From Botryllus schlosseri (taxonomy: Eukaryota; Chordata; Ascidiacea; Stolidobranchia; Styelidae): a stretch of DNA of 20,558 nucleotides. The notes under the pieces were generated by a model. It made no database searches, was not told the DNA's origin, and saw only the letters and a program-made list of their open reading frames with translations. Position 1 is the stretch's first letter. Each line of letters opens with the position of its first letter. The position numbers and the translations under genes are program-made. Below, piece after piece: positions 18,044 to 20,558 of the stretch. The stretch lies in assembly GCA_000444245.1 (NCBI GenBank), contig ATSW01006811.1, forward strand, positions 1 through 20,558, read 5' to 3'.

Positions 18044-19054
18044 CAAAGGTGGTCAGTAACTAAGTACTTCTACTTTTTTTTTAAAGTACTTAAGTAGTTT
18101 TCCTCTACTTCTGGTACTTACTCAAGTAGATTTGATTTTCGCTACTTTTACTTCTACTCGTAATATTTTGTGATGTACCTACTTACTTTTCTCTATTTTC
18201 AGTTTTTCAAGTAGAAGTAGTTTAATCCTCCGAAGATAGCCTGAGGAATTTCGGGGCTGTTTTCACGGAGTATAAACATTCAATTTAGATAAAAGTTGAT
18301 TAAAGCTCAGAATTTCCGTCGCGCTTCCCTAGCAGTGGTTACAGAGTGACCAGTATGATTTCACGAAAGTATTTGTGAATATAATTTAGGTAGCGGGTTG
18401 GCGTGGTTCCCAACACGCCGCATTGTCGCCCTTCGCCCATATGAAATATTTCATCGCAGTATATACGGCTCATCAAGACGTTTGAAACTGATGTTTCGCA
18501 ATCTAGCATTTACTTCTCATATCGTAATCTAGCAGTCCATGGCGTGCCCTAATCTGGAAAATCTTTTTTTTAGTTTTAAAGCTGTTTTAGCATACCAACT
18601 TTCGAAACTTTCTGGACTAAAGACATGAACTTCATGTTCCGCTTTTAGAAGTGGTATTTATCTTTCACTTGCAATTCCCAGTGTCATATAATTTGAATTC
18701 TAATTAATATCAGTTCTTTTGTCTTGATAACATACATGTTGAAGCATAAAAGCAAGTACAGTAATACCTTTAATGTCCGGAAATAAAGCTACACAATGTG
18801 GCATTTTTACGATCAGCTATATTTTTTATTAACGTGCAATAATCGTGCAACGTGTTTACACCGTATCCTATACAACTTATTTGCACCTTTTGACAGTCCA
18901 TGTGAACGATCGATTTCACAACTATACTTGCGTAGTTGAGTAGATTTAAAGTCAGCCAATTCTACTTCTACTAGTTTAGGTTGCTGAGTAGATTTTTACG
19001 TTGCTACTTCTACTTCTACTTTAGTAGCTTTCTTGACTACTTTAACCACCTCTG
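18044..19054. mobile_element. Complete non-autonomous Tol2-like hAT element, 1,011 bp
   Basis: The left end CAAAGGTGGTCAGTAACTAAG and the right end (reverse complement CAGAGGTGGTTAAAGTAGTC) form short terminal inverted repeats like those of Tol2/Ac-type hAT elements (CAGAGGTG). The flanking 8-mers, TATATAGG (18036-18043) and TTTATAGG (19055-19062), match at 7 of 8, the target-site length of hAT. Both ends carry arrays of AAGTACTT, CTACTTCTACT and CTCAAGTAG words, like Tol2 subterminal repeats. The interior (about 18240-18900) has no transposase frame, so it would need an enzyme from elsewhere. A small repeated word, CG(C/T)AATCTAGCA, occurs twice inside. Confidence 0.82.
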
Positions 19055-19062
19055 TTTATAGG
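19055..19062 (+). repeat. Right 8-bp target site duplication of the Tol2-like element
   Basis: TTTATAGG, one mismatch from the left copy. Confidence 0.75.
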
Positions 19063-19098
19063 TCGAATCTTTCTGGTTGTGGAAAGGCACCGATTTCT

Positions 19099-19106
19099 AT
19101 TGTAAC
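19099..19106 (+). repeat. Left 8-bp target site duplication (ATTGTAAC)
   Basis: Identical to 19828-19835, directly abutting the left terminus of the 721-bp hAT element. Confidence 0.85.
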
Positions 19107-19827
19107 TAGGGTTCCGGTTCAAATCATTTTGACCCCGATTAAAATCGATTTTAATAGAATAAATATTTCAAATCATGATTTTTATGATTTCTTTCTACTC
19201 ATAATAACAACAACACGAACAAAAGAAAATGGCATGAATGACGACCATGTCAATCAAGGTGATAACGGATAACGCTGTGAATCATCATCCACAGAGCTGA
19301 AAACGTTTAGCCTATGTGGTAATGATAGCTGAAACGTTTAATCTATGTGGTAATGATGGGTCGCTAGAATCATTACTGATATGTTCTAGTAGCGAGGAAA
19401 CGAGTTGAGTCAAATCGGGACCATCTATAATAGTTCTGCAACGGTTAGGCATCAGAGATGAGGGAATCATTCGGTAGACTCTCCGGATTGCCCTTCGTTT
19501 TCGGTATCTCACCAATGCTTCGGAAATAGCAGCCGCATGTCACAGACAACTAACTATCTACAGCAAAAACACCAACATATTGACTGACTACCGCTCTTTG
19601 CTCTTTTCCCGTCCGTCTGTCAAATAGCTGAACTATCTCTGGCACCAATACGAAAAGCTATCTCCGGTTTATATATAATGCATAATTGCACATGCTTGTC
19701 CGATAATAAACCACATTCACGCATCTCGTGAGAAAATTTTAAATATCCAAAATAATCAATAAAATCAAAATGGTGAAATTAAAATAAAACATCAACGGAA
19801 AATAACGCGATTTAAACTAGAAACCTA
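19107..19827. mobile_element. Complete non-autonomous hAT element, 721 bp, with perfect 8-bp target duplication
   Basis: The left terminus TAGGGTTCCGGTTCAAATCA and the reverse complement of the right terminus, TAGGTTTCTAGTTTAAATCG, agree at about 15 of 20 positions. The element is flanked by identical 8-mers ATTGTAAC (19099-19106 and 19828-19835), the classic hAT target duplication. The left subterminal part contains an 18-bp perfect palindrome, ATTAAAATCGATTTTAAT (19138-19155), and the 12-bp palindrome AAATCATGATTT (19170-19181), typical of hAT families with AATCGATT repeats. A 31-32 bp tandem duplication lies inside. No transposase is encoded. Confidence 0.85.
19295..19357. repeat. Two-copy tandem repeat, 32 and 31 bp
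   Basis: AGCTGAAAACGTTTAGCC... (19295-19326) is followed directly by AGCTGAAACGTTTAATC... (19327-19357), both ending in TATGTGGTAATGAT. It lies inside the 721-bp hAT element. Confidence 0.8.
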
Positions 19828-19835
19828 ATTGTAAC
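19828..19835 (+). repeat. Right 8-bp target site duplication (ATTGTAAC)
   Basis: Identical to 19099-19106, directly abutting the right terminus of the 721-bp hAT element. Confidence 0.85.
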
Positions 19836-19871
19836 ACGATAATTTATATTTGACTGCGATGTGGTTGTATG

Positions 19872-20010
19872 CAGGGCTTTGGAGCAGCCGTAAATTTGCA
19901 TTGCTCCAGCCCGGCTCCGGAGCTTTCTTCTATCATACAATAGCTCCGGATCCAGATCCGGAGCTGCATTATTACTACTGCTCCGACTCCAGCTCCGACA
20001 CTGAAAACTA
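19872..20010 (+). mobile_element. hAT-like left end with GGAGCTCCGG-type repeats
   Basis: The start CAGGGCTTTGGAGC is followed by repeated GCTCCGG/CCGGAGC/GATCCGGAGC/GCTCCGACTCC words over about 110 bases. This is the pattern of a hAT terminus with subterminal repeats. No right end is seen; another hAT-like start lies at 20028. It begins 36 bases after the target duplication of the 721-bp element. Confidence 0.55.
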
Positions 20011-20027
20011 TCGAAGGTGTCTGTCTA

Positions 20028-20100
20028 TAGGCGTGGGTAACCCGCAGCCTCCGGGCCATAATATGTGGCCCGTGAGAAGGTTTTGAGTAGTCCACGAGCT
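20028..20100 (+). mobile_element. hAT-like left end (GGCGTGGGTAACCCGC type)
   Basis: TAGGCGTGGGTAACCCGCAG is followed by an imperfect hairpin, CGGGCCA-TAATATG-TGGCCCG. It resembles the widespread CAGGGGTGGGCAACCCGCGGCC terminus of non-autonomous hAT elements. The right end may lie beyond the window. Confidence 0.5.
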
Positions 20101-20105
20101 AACTT

Positions 20106-20143
20106 CCCATTATATTACCGAAATCCTATTATATTATCGAAAT
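20106..20143. repeat. Two-copy tandem repeat, 19 bp each
   Basis: CCCATTATATTACCGAAAT (20106-20124) and CCTATTATATTATCGAAAT (20125-20143) are adjacent and identical at 17 of 19 positions, inside the putative last hAT-like element. Confidence 0.75.
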
Positions 20144-20558
20144 TGAATTGCTCAGATTGTGAACTTGCAAGGCCAACCAAGAATATGATTTGTCTGATCG
20201 CGACACTTGGGATGTTGATGACTAAAATATCAGTTCCAACGCATTGCAAGATCCAGGGTCCAGTCAAATTTTTAGTAAATCGTCCTACAGTACAATAAAC
20301 TATAAAAGAGTAAGTAAAATTTTTCTTCACGCTTCGCGTGTTTCATTGTCACACGATTTCATTCTATGTAGCCCATTCCCTCCTGAAAATGAAAAAAAAA
20401 TCGCCTGATTTAGCCGATTGAGTCCACTATATTCGCAATTACGCGAGAAAGTATTTTCGCGTTCGCGCTCGCAGAAGTATCGTCGACGGTGAACTGTAGG
20501 CAAAAAATGATTGTCGTATATTAGCGGAAATCTTCGATATCGATATGTCCAGATGCCG
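20144..20558. other. No supported gene
   Basis: Probably interior or flank of the last hAT-like element. Opposite-strand open frames over 20065-20330 shadow one another, and neither has coding features. A small hairpin, CACGC-TTC-GCGTG, lies near 20329-20341. Confidence 0.4.

Noticed and set aside
1-20558. tRNA, rRNA, CRISPR, retroviral or Polinton-like elements
   Set aside because: No recognisable signatures (cloverleaf boxes, conserved rRNA blocks, spaced direct repeats, LTRs or capsid/polymerase frames) were seen by eye.

Overview
The window looks like nuclear DNA of an animal, most likely a marine invertebrate. The evidence is AT-rich non-coding DNA, coding islands of clearly higher GC split by GT-AG introns, and many remains of hAT-superfamily DNA transposons. 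Short TAGGCCTA/GTAGCCTA-like words recur, which fits a deuterostome invertebrate (tunicate, echinoderm and similar), but this is only suggestive. There is no sign of prokaryotic organisation, no recognisable rRNA or tRNA gene, no CRISPR array, and no retroviral or Polinton-like coding region.

Layout. 1-1977: a decayed hAT transposon. It has palindromic GACTCGAGTC-type subterminal repeats, a C-terminal transposase remnant (about 340-552), a duplicated block with ambiguous bases (966-1196) and a right end at 1977. 1978-7700: intergenic DNA with only small repeats and hairpins. 7701-11061 (minus strand): the best-supported gene, three exons joined by strong splice sites in matching phase. It encodes a Ser/Lys/Arg-rich protein with many SP/TP and RRxS sites that I cannot name. 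Its last exon holds an in-frame TGA followed by 190 more open codons in the same frame. 10207-12012 (plus strand): three less certain exons of a second gene, interleaved with the first on the opposite strand and ending in a coiled-coil-like tail. 12013-16110: no gene I can support. 16111-20558: a dense cluster of hAT ends. Two elements are complete with their 8-bp target duplications: a Tol2-like 1,011-bp element (18044-19054) and a 721-bp element with a perfect duplication (19107-19827).

Functionally, the only host genes visible are the two overlapping opposite-strand genes in the middle. Exon 1 of each lies inside the first intron of the other, so antisense interaction is possible. The minus gene's composition suggests a regulated nuclear or cytoskeletal phosphoprotein, which is inference only. 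The most unusual observation is its internal TGA. It could be stop-codon readthrough, recoding, removal as a 102-nt frame-keeping intron, a nonsense allele or a sequencing error.
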